64,000 nt of DNA from Chryseobacterium sp. YIM B08800 (GCF_026163565.1 NZ_JAPDKN010000014.1:62001-126000), one strand, 5' to 3'; counted from the first letter of the stretch, positions 51,578 to 61,823 are shown. Notes: generated from the letters alone by a model not told the origin. Numbers and translations: made by a program.

Positions 51578-53800
51578 TTATTTTTCCCAATTAATTCTTT
51601 TGGTCTGAACATTTTGAGAATCTGTTCCGATCATGACATCAAAATCTCCAGCTTCCCAATCATAATTCAATTCATCATCATAGAATTTCAGATTTTCAGG
51701 AGTTAATGTAAAATTGATGGTTTTAGTTTCTCCTTTTTTAATGAAAACTTTTTGGAAACCTTTCAATTCTTTTACAGGTCGTACCACTTTTCCAAATAAA
51801 TCTCTGATGTACAACTGCACCACTTCTTCCCCATCGTAATTTCCCGTATTAGAAACATTTACACTAATATTTAAAGTCTGATTTCCTTTAAGATTTATTG
51901 AACTTAAATTCATCTCAGAATATTTAAATTGAGTGTAACTTAAACCATAACCAAATGGAAATTTCGGATCATTGTCAAGATCAATGTATGCTGAAACATA
52001 ATTTCTGTCGGTGTTATTTTTCGCAGGTCTTCCCGTGTTATAATGATTGTAATAAACAGGAATTTGTCCTTCAGTTCTAGGAAAAGACATTGGAAGTTTT
52101 CCACCCGGATTTACCGTTCCAAAAAGAACATCTGCGATAGAATTTCCGGCTTCTGTACCCAACCACCAAGTATAGATAATCGTTGAAATATTATTTGCTG
52201 CCCAATCAAAAACCAAAGGTCTTCCTGCATTGATCATTAAAACAATCGGTTTCCCTGTTTTAGCAATTTCTTTTAGAAGCTCTTCCTGAACTCCTGAAAA
52301 ATGAATATTACTTCTGCTTTTCGCTTCTCCGCTCATTGCGTGACCTTCACCTAAAGTCATAATCACAATGTCTGCTTTTTTTGCCGTTTCTACAGCTTCT
52401 GCAAACATCGATTTGTCGTGATCATCAACATTGGCACCTTTTGCATACAATAAAGTAGAATTTTTATCTAATTGGTTTTTAATTCCATCAAACTGCGTAA
52501 CGATTCTCTGATTGTCATCTTTAAATGCAATCGACCAAAAACCATGATTGGCAACTGTTTCTTTTCCAAAAGGACCAATTAAAGCCACCGTTTTAATAGA
52601 TTTTGAAAGCGGAAGAATATTCTTTTCATTTTTAAGTAAAACAATGCTTTTTGAACCAAATTCTCTCCCGAATTTTCTATTTTCCTGATTGTTTAATTGG
52701 TCTTTCTGCCTCTTTTCACTACTAAATCTGTAAGGATCATCAAATAATCCCATTTCAAATTTTTTAACCAAAATTCTTCTCGTTGCGTCATCAATAAGCC
52801 TAGGATCAACTTTCCCTTCTTTAACCAATTTTGGAAGTTCAGCCATATAAGCACGACTTTCCATATCCATATCGGTTCCTGCATTCATGGCTTTTTCTGC
52901 AGCTTCTTTATTGTCTTTGGCATATCCGTGAGGAACCATTTCTCCGATACTTCCCCAATCTGAAACCACAAAACCTTTATAATTCCATTGGTCTTTTAAA
53001 AGATTTCTTAAAATATATTTGTTTGCTGTTGCCGGAATTCCATTAATGTCATTAAAAGAGTTCATGAAAGTTGCGACTCCCGCTTCTGCAGCAGCTTTGA
53101 AAGGAGGTAAATAAGTTTCGTGTAATTGCCTTAAACTCATATCCACAGAATTATAATCTCTTCCGCCAACAGCCGCTCCGTATGCTGCGAAATGTTTCGC
53201 ACAGGCCATAATGGCGTCAAGATTTCCAAGACCTTTCCCCTGAAAACCTTTGATTCTTGCCAAACCAATTTGCATTCCCAAGTAGGTATCTTCACCCGAA
53301 CCTTCCATCACTCTTCCCCATCTCGGATCTCTTGCAATGTCAATCATTGGTGCAAAAGTCCAGTGAATTCCGTAAGCTGAGGCTTCTGTGGCTGCAATTC
53401 GTTCTGATTTTTCAATTAATTTTAAATCCCAACTCGCTGCTTGTCCTAAATTCACGGGAAATGTTGTTCTGTAGCCATGAATGACGTCTTGACCAAACAA
53501 TAATGGAATTCTTAACCTTGATTTTAAAGCTAATTCTTGAAATTTTTTCGTTTCTTCTGCTCCTGCAACATTGAGCATAGAACCAACTTTTCCTTTTTTT
53601 ATTTCTTCTAAAACCGTCGCAGAATTTGAGTTTTGCGGACCCGTTGCATATTCAAAACCACTGTATTGAACGAGTTGTCCTACTTTTTCTTCCAACGTCA
53701 TTTTTGATAACAACTCGGAAACTTTCTGATCGACCGTTTTTTGTCCGAAAGCGTTGAATCCGAATGCTGTAAATGCTAATATGAAATATATCTTCTTCAT
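51578..53800 (-). CDS. bglX: Glycoside hydrolase family 3 beta-glucosidase
   Basis: A 740-residue secreted or periplasmic GH3 enzyme with a signal peptide (MKKIYFILAFTAFGFNAFGQ). The nucleophile Asp near 281 is in GFVVSDWGSI, KHFAAYGA provides the Lys-His substrate contact, and a C-terminal fibronectin-like domain holds NISVNVSNTGNYDGEEVVQLYI (in parts). BglX-type enzymes release glucose from the non-reducing ends of beta-gluco-oligosaccharides. It is the distal gene of the SusCD-led locus, 142 bp behind the GH30 gene. Confidence 0.93.
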   Translation of the reverse strand: MKKIYFILAFTAFGFNAFGQKTVDQKVSELLSKMTLEEKVGQLVQYSGFEYATGPQNSNSATVLEEIKKGKVGSMLNVAGAEETKKFQELALKSRLRIPLLFGQDVIHGYRTTFPVNLGQAASWDLKLIEKSERIAATEASAYGIHWTFAPMIDIARDPRWGRVMEGSGEDTYLGMQIGLARIKGFQGKGLGNLDAIMACAKHFAAYGAAVGGRDYNSVDMSLRQLHETYLPPFKAAAEAGVATFMNSFNDINGIPATANKYILRNLLKDQWNYKGFVVSDWGSIGEMVPHGYAKDNKEAAEKAMNAGTDMDMESRAYMAELPKLVKEGKVDPRLIDDATRRILVKKFEMGLFDDPYRFSSEKRQKDQLNNQENRKFGREFGSKSIVLLKNEKNILPLSKSIKTVALIGPFGKETVANHGFWSIAFKDDNQRIVTQFDGIKNQLDKNSTLLYAKGANVDDHDKSMFAEAVETAKKADIVIMTLGEGHAMSGEAKSRSNIHFSGVQEELLKEIAKTGKPIVLMINAGRPLVFDWAANNISTIIYTWWLGTEAGNSIADVLFGTVNPGGKLPMSFPRTEGQIPVYYNHYNTGRPAKNNTDRNYVSAYIDLDNDPKFPFGYGLSYTQFKYSEMNLSSINLKGNQTLNISVNVSNTGNYDGEEVVQLYIRDLFGKVVRPVKELKGFQKVFIKKGETKTINFTLTPENLKFYDDELNYDWEAGDFDVMIGTDSQNVQTKRINWEK

Positions 53801-53832
53801 TTATAATTAGTTTTGGTATGTTTCTAAATGTA

Positions 53833-53844
53833 AAGTTCGCAAAG
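53833..53844. repeat. Degenerate CGCAAAG-type intergenic repeat
   Basis: AAGTTCGCAAAG is repeated from 47949-47960. It lies in the gap between GH3 and GH30 genes, followed by further units TTTGCTAAA and CTTAGCAAAG. The unit is a weak, dispersed family. Confidence 0.4.
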
Positions 53845-53942
53845 ATTTTCTTATGAATAATGTTGCTGAATTCTTCAAGTTTGCTAAAATGTTTTACTTA
53901 GCAAAGAAAAACGAAGTTTTACCAATCAATAATAACACTAAC

Positions 53943-55373
53943 TTAAAAAATATAAGTTGCTACAGAACTTCCGGTAATTGTAACGGGAGCTGTTTTCTGA
54001 TTATATTTTATATTGAAACTTTCATCTGACTTATTATTGTTCTGAACAATCAAAACCGTTTTCCCTTCCGGAGTTTTGAAAGCAACGGTAGCCAAGTTTT
54101 CTGTTTGTGTAGAAGCTATTCTCTGAGAATTTGCCGGAACAAATTTTGAAGCATGAGCAATAATATAATACGCAACATTTCTTGTGAAATTTTCACTGTC
54201 TGAAACCGTAATCGCTCCTTTACATTCTGTACATCCTCCCGGAGTATGAGGTTTATATTGGGGATCATTCGCAAGATTCCATTCTAAAGCAATTTTACTC
54301 CAGTTTCTCATCGATCCGATGACAACATTTCTGGTATGCCAGTTTAGATCTTCATTAAAAGTTCCTTTTGCACCTGTCCATTGCTCTGTAAAATAAAGGT
54401 TTTTATTGGGATGAGCGTTGTGAACCGTACTTAAAGCGGAAATATCTCCTTCATACAGATGGAAAGCCGAACCATCGATATATTGATTGGCTTCAGGATC
54501 ATTTAAAATATTAATGGCATATTCCGGTTTGTTACAATTGTGATCGTAAACAACGATTTTGGTTTTAATATTATTTGATTTAAAAATAGGACCTAAACTT
54601 TGCTTAATAAAATCTCTCTGTTGATCGGAAACCATAAGTAAACTTGGATTATTTCCCGGATGTAAAGGTTCGTTTTGAGGAGTAATTGCATCAATTGTAA
54701 TTCCCTCTTTCTGCATTCCCTGAATATATTTTACGAAATATTTTGCGTAAACATCATAATATTCAGTTTTTAAGCTTCCACCAATCGATTTACCGTTATC
54801 TTTCATCCAAACCGGTGGCGACCAAGGTGCTGCGATGATTTTTATTTTAGGATTGATTGCTAAAATTTCTTTTAGCATTGAAATTAGGTCTTTATCTCTT
54901 GCCAAACTGAATTTAGAAAGAGAAGGATCAGTTTGACCTTCTGGCAAATCGTCATAAGAAAAAACTTCACCATCGAGATCAGATGCACCAATACTTAATC
55001 TTAAATAACTTATTGAAATTGAGTTCTTGTCATTTCCAAAAAGTTCGTTTAAAAGTGCTTTTCTTTTTGAAGGAGAAAGACGATTGATTACTTCAACACT
55101 TCCGCCGGTTAATGTATACCCAAAACCATCAATATATTGAAACTTCTGAGAGTCGTTAATTTCAATATTCTGAAAGTTATTAGAAGTATTTACAAAAGTT
55201 AATGCATTTTGTTGCTGTAATTTTACACTTTCATCACCTTTCGTCATCCAGATTTGGACTTTCTTATCTGTATTTGCTACAGATTTACACGAAGATAAAG
55301 GCAAAAGTACCACACCGCTAAATAGCAGTGCAGTACTTTTTAAAAAGAAACTATATGAAATTTTGTTTACCAT
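53943..55373 (-). CDS. Glycoside hydrolase family 30 lipoprotein (probable endo-beta-1,6-glucanase)
   Basis: A 476-residue lipoprotein (lipobox LSSC, Cys29) with the GH30 catalytic pair: acid/base Glu235 in ITPQNEP and nucleophile Glu330 in YFTEQWTG. IDGFGYTLTGGSVEVINRL and APWSPPVWMKDN are hallmark strands. GH30 includes glucosylceramidases, xylanases and, in subfamily 3, endo-beta-1,6-glucanases. The SusCD plus GH3 neighbours, the same set as in the Bacteroides pustulan locus, favour beta-1,6-glucan. Surface anchoring through the lipid is likely. It is 2 bp behind susD. Confidence 0.9.
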   Translation of the reverse strand: MVNKISYSFFLKSTALLFSGVVLLPLSSCKSVANTDKKVQIWMTKGDESVKLQQQNALTFVNTSNNFQNIEINDSQKFQYIDGFGYTLTGGSVEVINRLSPSKRKALLNELFGNDKNSISISYLRLSIGASDLDGEVFSYDDLPEGQTDPSLSKFSLARDKDLISMLKEILAINPKIKIIAAPWSPPVWMKDNGKSIGGSLKTEYYDVYAKYFVKYIQGMQKEGITIDAITPQNEPLHPGNNPSLLMVSDQQRDFIKQSLGPIFKSNNIKTKIVVYDHNCNKPEYAINILNDPEANQYIDGSAFHLYEGDISALSTVHNAHPNKNLYFTEQWTGAKGTFNEDLNWHTRNVVIGSMRNWSKIALEWNLANDPQYKPHTPGGCTECKGAITVSDSENFTRNVAYYIIAHASKFVPANSQRIASTQTENLATVAFKTPEGKTVLIVQNNNKSDESFNIKYNQKTAPVTITGSSVATYIF

Positions 55374-55375
55374 AT

Positions 55376-56839
55376 TTAGTAACCTGGGTTTTGGGTTAAA
55401 TTCGGGTTATTATCCAATTGAGTCTGTGGAATTGGCCACAATAGTCTGTTTTGATTTAAATTATTTACATAAGGCAAAAGGTTTCCGTTAGCATCTCTTT
55501 GCTGTGAAAGTATAGAAATTGCTTTTCCTGTTCTCTTCAAATCAAACCAACGGTGACCTTCGAATGCTAATTCTAATTTTCTTTCTTTAAGAATTTTATT
55601 GATTCCATCATCTGTATTAGCAATTGTGATAGGAGTTAAACTTGAGCTAGCTCTTGCTCTCACTTGGTTGACCAGAGTTGCAGCATCGGTAAAATTTCCC
55701 TGACGAACTAAAGCTTCAGCTCTGATTAGTAACAAATCTGCATACCTCATCACATAAAAATTCTGATGTCCTGAAGTAATTCTCATTTTATACATGAAAG
55801 GGAAATTATTGCTTTGCCAGAAATTATCTGACCAGCTTACCGTAGTCGGAGAAAACCATACACTTGAATTTTTTCTTACATTATCACCTTCCGTGTTGAA
55901 AGTATTTACAATGTCGTAAGAAGGTGTGTTAAATTTCTTCCAGTCTGTTCCGTAAAACATTGAAGATCCCCATGCCCAAAGATTCCCTGCATTTCCGTTT
56001 GACTCGAAAATAGATTCTGCATTCGCTTCGTGGTTTCCATCAAAAAGCTGATCGTAAACCGGAAGTAATGAGTATCCTTGTCCCATTAATTGGGTTGTAT
56101 AATCAATTACTTTTGCATAATCAGGATTTGGTTTTGTTGCGTAAACTTTTGCCAATAAAGATAAAGCTAAACCTCTTGTTGCTCTGTATTTATTTGAACT
56201 TGCAGGTGCGTTTGCTAAAGCTCCTTCTAAATCTGAGATAATTAAAGCGTAAACTTCATTTATAGGTTTTCTTGTTGGATAAACCTGTTCATAAACCTCA
56301 TCAAAATTTTCGTCATTTACACCGATTACGGCTTTTGTAACCAAAGGAAAATCTCCCCAAAGCTGTACTCCATGGAAATTATACATTGCTCGCATAATCG
56401 CAGCCTCAGCTTTCATTTCAGCTTTTCTTGAACTTGTAAGACTAGGATCAGGAATGTTATCTACATAATTTAAAATTTTATTACAATTATTAATAAAAGT
56501 AAATAAGTAATTCCAGTCTCTGTTGACGTTTGAATTTGTTGCGATAATTCTATACTCATCCATTTGAAAATTTTGAACATTATCACTTCCTGCATGTGCA
56601 ATTTCTGTTTGTGCATCACCATTGAAGAAATAATCCAGTTGCCAATATTCATTCCCTAAATCTACGTAGATAGCTGTCATTAAACTTTCAGCCTCTCCCG
56701 CCGTGGTGTAGGGTGCATCGGTAAGTGGAATGATCTTATCAGTAATGGGCTCAGTATCTAGATAATCACTACAAGAGGTAATTCCTATTGTTAAAGTAGT
56801 ACCAAGCAAAAAATAATATATTGTTTTATTGAATTTCAT
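55376..56839 (-). CDS. SusD/RagB-family glycan-binding lipoprotein
   Basis: A 487-residue surface lipoprotein (lipobox GITSC, Cys23, then SDYLDTEP, the standard SusD start). TPR-like helices follow, with RAMYNFHGVQLWGDFPLV near residue 150 and a C-terminal ERKLELAFEGHRWFDLKRTGKA, LLWPIPQTQLDNNPNLTQNPGY (in parts). SusD forms the lid over the SusC transporter and binds the glycan at the cell surface. It lies 11 bp behind susC in the same transcript. Confidence 0.94.
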   Translation of the reverse strand: MKFNKTIYYFLLGTTLTIGITSCSDYLDTEPITDKIIPLTDAPYTTAGEAESLMTAIYVDLGNEYWQLDYFFNGDAQTEIAHAGSDNVQNFQMDEYRIIATNSNVNRDWNYLFTFINNCNKILNYVDNIPDPSLTSSRKAEMKAEAAIMRAMYNFHGVQLWGDFPLVTKAVIGVNDENFDEVYEQVYPTRKPINEVYALIISDLEGALANAPASSNKYRATRGLALSLLAKVYATKPNPDYAKVIDYTTQLMGQGYSLLPVYDQLFDGNHEANAESIFESNGNAGNLWAWGSSMFYGTDWKKFNTPSYDIVNTFNTEGDNVRKNSSVWFSPTTVSWSDNFWQSNNFPFMYKMRITSGHQNFYVMRYADLLLIRAEALVRQGNFTDAATLVNQVRARASSSLTPITIANTDDGINKILKERKLELAFEGHRWFDLKRTGKAISILSQQRDANGNLLPYVNNLNQNRLLWPIPQTQLDNNPNLTQNPGY

Positions 56840-56850
56840 AAGAGTTTAAA

Positions 56851-59628
56851 TTAAAAGTTAGCTTTAAGACCGAAAATAAATGTTCTCACCTGAGGATAAG
56901 TTCCGTAATCAACTCCAGATACACCGTTTGTTGTATTAAAAGCATTCACTTCAGGATCGAAACCTGTATAATCTGTCCAGGTTAAAAGATTTTGCCCAGT
57001 TACATATAAGTTGATTTTACTCACCCCTTTGAATGGACTCAAGAAATTGTAACCTAATGTTGCACTTTTAAGTTTTAAGAAAGAACCATCTTCAACAAAT
57101 CGGTCAGAAGCATATTGTGAGCTTGCAGAATTAGCTCTTGGAGTATTTGTAATTTGTCCCGGAGTCGTCCATCGGTCTAAAACTACAGTTGATTGATTTT
57201 TGAAATCATTCATCATTTCCAAATCAAATCTTGAAGCGTTATAGATTTCTGCTCCATAAGATCCTGTGATTAAGACATCTAAATACCAATTTTTATATGA
57301 AAAATTATTACTGAAACCAAAAGAAAAATCTGGATTTGGATTTCCAATGATTGCTCTGTCATTTGGGTCAAAAATGCCATTTCCATTATTGTCTTTATAA
57401 ACCAAATCACCAGTTTGAGAATCAACATGACTTACCTGATACCCATAGAATGAACTGATTGGCTGACCTGGTGTAAATCTTGTTAAATAGGATCCAACCG
57501 TTTCTATATAAGCTTTATCAAGATTAGGCTGATATTTCAAGCTGTTAATTTGATTTTTAGTGAAAGAAATATTAAAGTTTGTATTCCAAGTAAACTCTCC
57601 TTTAAAGTTTTGAGTATTTAATCCTAATTCTAAACCTTTATTTTCCATACTTCCAACATTTTTAAGGATGTTTGGAACTGTAGGTCCCATAGAAATTGGA
57701 ATAATCAAATTATCTGTTTTTCTTTGGTAAACATCTACACTTAACTTTATTCTGTTGTTAAGAAAACCAAAATCTACCCCCAGATTGGTATCACTAGTAA
57801 CCTCCCAGCTCAAATCTGCACTATTCCATTGATACCAATAAGGTGTTCCTGAAGCACCAAGCTGTGTCATTCTCTCCAAATTTAAATGAGAATATGGAGG
57901 AATTCCCGATATATTACCGGTTTGTCCCCATCCTCCTCTAAGTTTTAATTCTGAGAAAATTCTGTTGTCTGCCATGAAATCTTCATTTGAAACTGTCCAT
58001 GCACCCGAAACTCCTGGGAAGAATCCCCATTTATTACCTGGTGCTAGTGATGAACTTCCATTATACCTGAAAACTCCCATGATTGTATATTTATTATTAT
58101 AGGTATACAATGCCCTTCCAAAAAACGATAAATCTCTTGAATGTTCTTTTACAAGTGTTTCACGTTTATTATCGATTGCTGAATTATAATCAAAAGCTAT
58201 TGTCCCATCAGCAAAATTGTTTCCTGAAAAATTATGCCATGAGTTTCTTTTTTCGTGAACCTGAAAACCTCCCAACAATGATAAATCGTGCGATCCAGAT
58301 TTTAAAGTGTAGGTTAAAGTATTTTCAAAGTTCATATCCTGATAAGTCGATGAATATTTACCACCAATACCTTTTTGTTGTCTTCCATAACTTGTCTGAT
58401 AACCATCCGTAAACTGATCATTCGTAACATCAATTAAATCGAATGAAACCGTTGGTTTCCAAACCAAATTTTTAAGTATATTAACTTCCAATCCTAAATT
58501 ACTCATAAAACGTTGCGTCTGAGTTTCATTTTTTCGGGATTGGTAAGCTACCGGGTTTTCCCAAGAAGATTGAAAAGGGTTTAAAGCAAATTGTCCGTCT
58601 TTATAACCATCAATGAAATTTCCGGAAGCATCTTTATCTCTTACTTTTAGCTGATTACCATAAATTGGCAGAAAAGAAGGTGTGTTTAAAGCACTTAAAA
58701 TAACTCCTCCTCTCGAAGTTCCTAAATTATCGTTTGTATTTTTTAAACCTGTATTGATATAATTGAAATTACCGGTAAGTTTCAACCAATTGGTGATTTT
58801 TGCATCCAAATTCAACTTAGCTGAAATTCTTTCAAATCTTGCAGGATCAATAATCCCATCAATTCCCTGATATCCCAATGCAGAGTAAGCTCTTACTTTT
58901 TCGTTTCCAAAAGAATAATTTACATTATAGTTTTGATCAAAGCCTGTTCTGAAAACCTCATCTCTCCAATTGGTATTAATGCCTTCATATCTCGGATTGT
59001 TAATTGTCGTAAGAAAAGACGGATTAATTTCCGCCATCAACGTTTTGTATTGGTCTAAATTTAAAACATCAATATTGTTTACCGTTTTAGACATTCCCCA
59101 ATATGCATTGAATGCCAATTGCGGTTTATTGGCTTTTCCTCTCTTTGTCGTAACAATTACAACTCCTGAAGAACCGTTAATTCCGTAGATTGCTGCAGAA
59201 GTAGCATCTTTCAGAATCGTCATATCGGTAATATCATCAGGATTAATTCCACTGATGTCAAAAGTTTGAATTCCATCTACTACATAAAGCGGATTTACAC
59301 TTGATGAAATTGAATTGTTTCCTCTAATCTTCACATCAATTGCAGCTCCCGGTTTACCTGAAGACTGTATCACATTCACCCCTGCAGCATTTCCTTGCAA
59401 AGCCTGACCTACATTATAAATAGGTCTGTCGTCAAATGTTTCAGATTTTACGGTAGACACCGCACTCGTAAGGTTTGATTTTTTTACTGAACCATACCCA
59501 ATAACTACAACTTCCTCAATCTTCTGCTCCTTTGAAACAGTATCGCGCGGTGTAGTCTGTGCATTGAAATTTGCCGTAAAATAAAGAGCGGCAATAATCC
59601 CCAAGCTTCTTGATATTTTTACATTCAT
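56851..59628 (-). CDS. SusC/RagA-family TonB-linked outer-membrane transporter
   Basis: A 925-residue transporter that imports glycan fragments through the outer membrane with TonB energy. The signal peptide (MNVKISRSLGIIAALYFTANFNAQ) is followed directly by KIEEVVVIGYGSVKKSNLTSAV, the motif that opens the plug, then LQGNAAGVNVIQSSGKPG and VDGI. The N-terminal carboxypeptidase-like domain usual in SusC proteins is missing, and the chain is about 80-100 residues shorter than usual. Barrel strands run to the terminal aromatic FGLKANF. It heads the locus, divergent from the MFS gene. Confidence 0.94.
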   Translation of the reverse strand: MNVKISRSLGIIAALYFTANFNAQTTPRDTVSKEQKIEEVVVIGYGSVKKSNLTSAVSTVKSETFDDRPIYNVGQALQGNAAGVNVIQSSGKPGAAIDVKIRGNNSISSSVNPLYVVDGIQTFDISGINPDDITDMTILKDATSAAIYGINGSSGVVIVTTKRGKANKPQLAFNAYWGMSKTVNNIDVLNLDQYKTLMAEINPSFLTTINNPRYEGINTNWRDEVFRTGFDQNYNVNYSFGNEKVRAYSALGYQGIDGIIDPARFERISAKLNLDAKITNWLKLTGNFNYINTGLKNTNDNLGTSRGGVILSALNTPSFLPIYGNQLKVRDKDASGNFIDGYKDGQFALNPFQSSWENPVAYQSRKNETQTQRFMSNLGLEVNILKNLVWKPTVSFDLIDVTNDQFTDGYQTSYGRQQKGIGGKYSSTYQDMNFENTLTYTLKSGSHDLSLLGGFQVHEKRNSWHNFSGNNFADGTIAFDYNSAIDNKRETLVKEHSRDLSFFGRALYTYNNKYTIMGVFRYNGSSSLAPGNKWGFFPGVSGAWTVSNEDFMADNRIFSELKLRGGWGQTGNISGIPPYSHLNLERMTQLGASGTPYWYQWNSADLSWEVTSDTNLGVDFGFLNNRIKLSVDVYQRKTDNLIIPISMGPTVPNILKNVGSMENKGLELGLNTQNFKGEFTWNTNFNISFTKNQINSLKYQPNLDKAYIETVGSYLTRFTPGQPISSFYGYQVSHVDSQTGDLVYKDNNGNGIFDPNDRAIIGNPNPDFSFGFSNNFSYKNWYLDVLITGSYGAEIYNASRFDLEMMNDFKNQSTVVLDRWTTPGQITNTPRANSASSQYASDRFVEDGSFLKLKSATLGYNFLSPFKGVSKINLYVTGQNLLTWTDYTGFDPEVNAFNTTNGVSGVDYGTYPQVRTFIFGLKANF

Positions 59629-59803
59629 ATATAGTTAAGTTTTTAATTCTCAAATTGAGACAATAAAAATATATCTTTTTTTTATTAATTAACATTTTTT
59701 TAATAATTATTTTAATATTTCCACTATTTTTGGGCAATCAAAGGCTGTTGATTTAATAAATATTTGATTATTTGTTAAAATTTGGCTGATATAAATTCCC
59801 AAA

Positions 59804-60988
59804 ATGACCACTAAACAACCAAATATTTCACTTCCACTGAAACTTACTTTCCTTGTTTTTTCAATGGTTTTAAATTGTATGGGGATTGTTATTTTACAGT
59901 TATCAGAGCAGAAAATAACCTATGATAAGCTTGGTTTTTTAGAGTCATTTAAAGATTTACCAATTGCGATATTTTCTCTTTTTGCAGTTAATTTTATCAG
60001 CAGGTTCGGAACGAAAAAATCATTGGTGTTTGCTTTAATGCTTGTCGGAATCTGTTCTTTATTCTTACCTTTTGTCGAAGTTTTTTGGTTTTTCAAATTA
60101 TGGTTTGCCATTATCGGAACTTGTTTTGCGATAGGAAAAATTTGTGTTTATGGTATTATCCGAAATAATATGACCGAAGAAAAATCATTAGCTAAAACCA
60201 TGAATAGCGTTGAGGCTTCTTTTATGATTGGTATTTTTACGGTGAATACAGGTTTTGGATGGTTAATTTCCAGCCAGTTTGGTGAATATTGGAAATTTGG
60301 CTTTATGTCTATTTCTCTGATTTCCTTTTTTACCGTTTATCTTTTTACGAAAGTTAAAATTGCCGAACCGCAAAATAAAAGCACGAGAATTTTCCCTGAT
60401 TTATCAGGATTTGGGAAAACAACTTTTATACTTTTTTTTGCAGTAAGTTTTTTTATTATTTTTATCGAACAGAGTTTTAATTCCTGGCTTCCTGCATTTT
60501 ATAAAGATCATTTAAAAGTTAATTCTTTCTTTGCGCTTCAGGCATCTTCGTTTTTGGCACTCTTTTCTTATACAGGAAGAGCAATTACTTCAAAGATTAT
60601 TCAGCGATTTCCTTTGTCAAAATATTTTATGATGTGTGTGTTGATGATTATCATTTTATTGGTTATCATTTCAGGCATTCAGTTTTATTTTAGTGAAAAT
60701 GCGAAGGTTTTGTTGTTCCTTTTTCCAATCATCGGTTTGTTTCTCGCACCACTCTATCCGGTAATTAACTCAAAAATGATTGCAAAAATTGACAAGGATA
60801 AAATCAATGCTTTTACTTCTTTAATAGTTAGTGTATCTTCAATAAGCAGCTCAATCAATTCAATTTCAATTTCGGTACTGTTTAAAAATCAAATGCTTAC
60901 TTATTATTCCTTATATATTTTGGGAGCCGTTATTATGGTTTCCGTTTTAGCATATTCTTATTTTAAACTTAGTGCTAATAAAATTTAA
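59804..60988 (+). CDS. MFS transporter, sugar-permease-like
   Basis: A 394-residue protein with twelve predicted membrane helices. A charged segment after helix 2 (SRFGTKKS) is in the place of the MFS motif GxxxDRxGRR, and AIGKICVYGIIRNNM lies in the middle of the first half. The overall look is that of fucose-permease-like MFS carriers. Its placement, divergent from susC and 22 bp before a Nudix-type regulator, suggests that it imports the mono- or disaccharide made by the GH3/GH30 enzymes. That substrate is inference. Confidence 0.82.
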   Translation: MTTKQPNISLPLKLTFLVFSMVLNCMGIVILQLSEQKITYDKLGFLESFKDLPIAIFSLFAVNFISRFGTKKSLVFALMLVGICSLFLPFVEVFWFFKLWFAIIGTCFAIGKICVYGIIRNNMTEEKSLAKTMNSVEASFMIGIFTVNTGFGWLISSQFGEYWKFGFMSISLISFFTVYLFTKVKIAEPQNKSTRIFPDLSGFGKTTFILFFAVSFFIIFIEQSFNSWLPAFYKDHLKVNSFFALQASSFLALFSYTGRAITSKIIQRFPLSKYFMMCVLMIIILLVIISGIQFYFSENAKVLLFLFPIIGLFLAPLYPVINSKMIAKIDKDKINAFTSLIVSVSSISSSINSISISVLFKNQMLTYYSLYILGAVIMVSVLAYSYFKLSANKI

Positions 60989-61010
60989 AAAATAATTTTA
61001 TTTTTACCCC

Positions 61011-61751
61011 ATGAAAACTGATCACAATAAAAACATAGAGACCTTAAAAGAACTTATTGATAGTAAAGATCTTATCCCCAATGTATCCGTCGATTGTACT
61101 ATTTTCGGGTTTCATGATAACATCCTGAAAGTTCTGCTATTAAAATACCACGACCTTAATTTGTACTCTCTTCCCGGTGGTTTTGTTTTTATTGATGAAG
61201 ATTTAAGAGAAGCAGCAGATCGTGTTTTGTATGAAAGAACGCATCTTAAAGGTTTATTTTTGGAACAGTTTCATACTTTTGGAAGACTCAACAGAACCGA
61301 AAATAACGTCCACAAAACGTTAATTAACAACAAAGGTTTAGATGTTCCTAAGGATCACTGGATTTTACAAAGATTTATCACAGTTGGTTATTGCAGTTTA
61401 ATAGATTTTACAATGGCAAATACTTTTCCTGATGCTTTTAACGAATCTTGTGCATGGTTTGAGGTAAATAAACTTCCACAAATGGCATTTGATCACGACA
61501 GAGTAATTGCTGAAGGGTTGGAATATTTGCGAAAAAACATCGATACTCAGGTTGCAGCAAGCAATTTGTTGCCCGAAAAATTCACGATGAAAGATTTACA
61601 ATCATTGTATGAAACTATTTTGGGTGAAAAATTCAGACGAAATAATTTTCAGCGTAAAATATTAAGTACTAATTCTTTGGAAAGAATGGAGAAATTATTC
61701 GACGGTTCAGCAAATAAAGCACCTTATCTCTATAAATTCATCAAAAAATAG
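61011..61751 (+). CDS. NrtR-like transcriptional regulator with a degenerate Nudix domain
   Basis: A 246-residue regulator: a Nudix fold (residues about 22-160) and a winged helix-turn-helix (about 165-246; EKFTMKDLQSLYETILGEKF then NFQRKIL). The Nudix box begins at Gly57 and keeps Gly57, Glu63, Arg71 and Glu75 but has Val72, Arg76 and His78 in place of Glu, Glu and Gly. Hydrolase activity should be lost and the fold kept for effector binding. In Bacteroidota such proteins control sugar catabolism (AraR type) or NAD. The glycan locus next door is the natural target. Confidence 0.88.
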   Translation: MKTDHNKNIETLKELIDSKDLIPNVSVDCTIFGFHDNILKVLLLKYHDLNLYSLPGGFVFIDEDLREAADRVLYERTHLKGLFLEQFHTFGRLNRTENNVHKTLINNKGLDVPKDHWILQRFITVGYCSLIDFTMANTFPDAFNESCAWFEVNKLPQMAFDHDRVIAEGLEYLRKNIDTQVAASNLLPEKFTMKDLQSLYETILGEKFRRNNFQRKILSTNSLERMEKLFDGSANKAPYLYKFIKK

Positions 61752-61823
61752 TTTTTTTTCTCTTTAAAGAAGTTTTCTTTTCAGCATTCCGAAAAAATCT
61801 TATTTTTAGAGAAATTAAATTAC

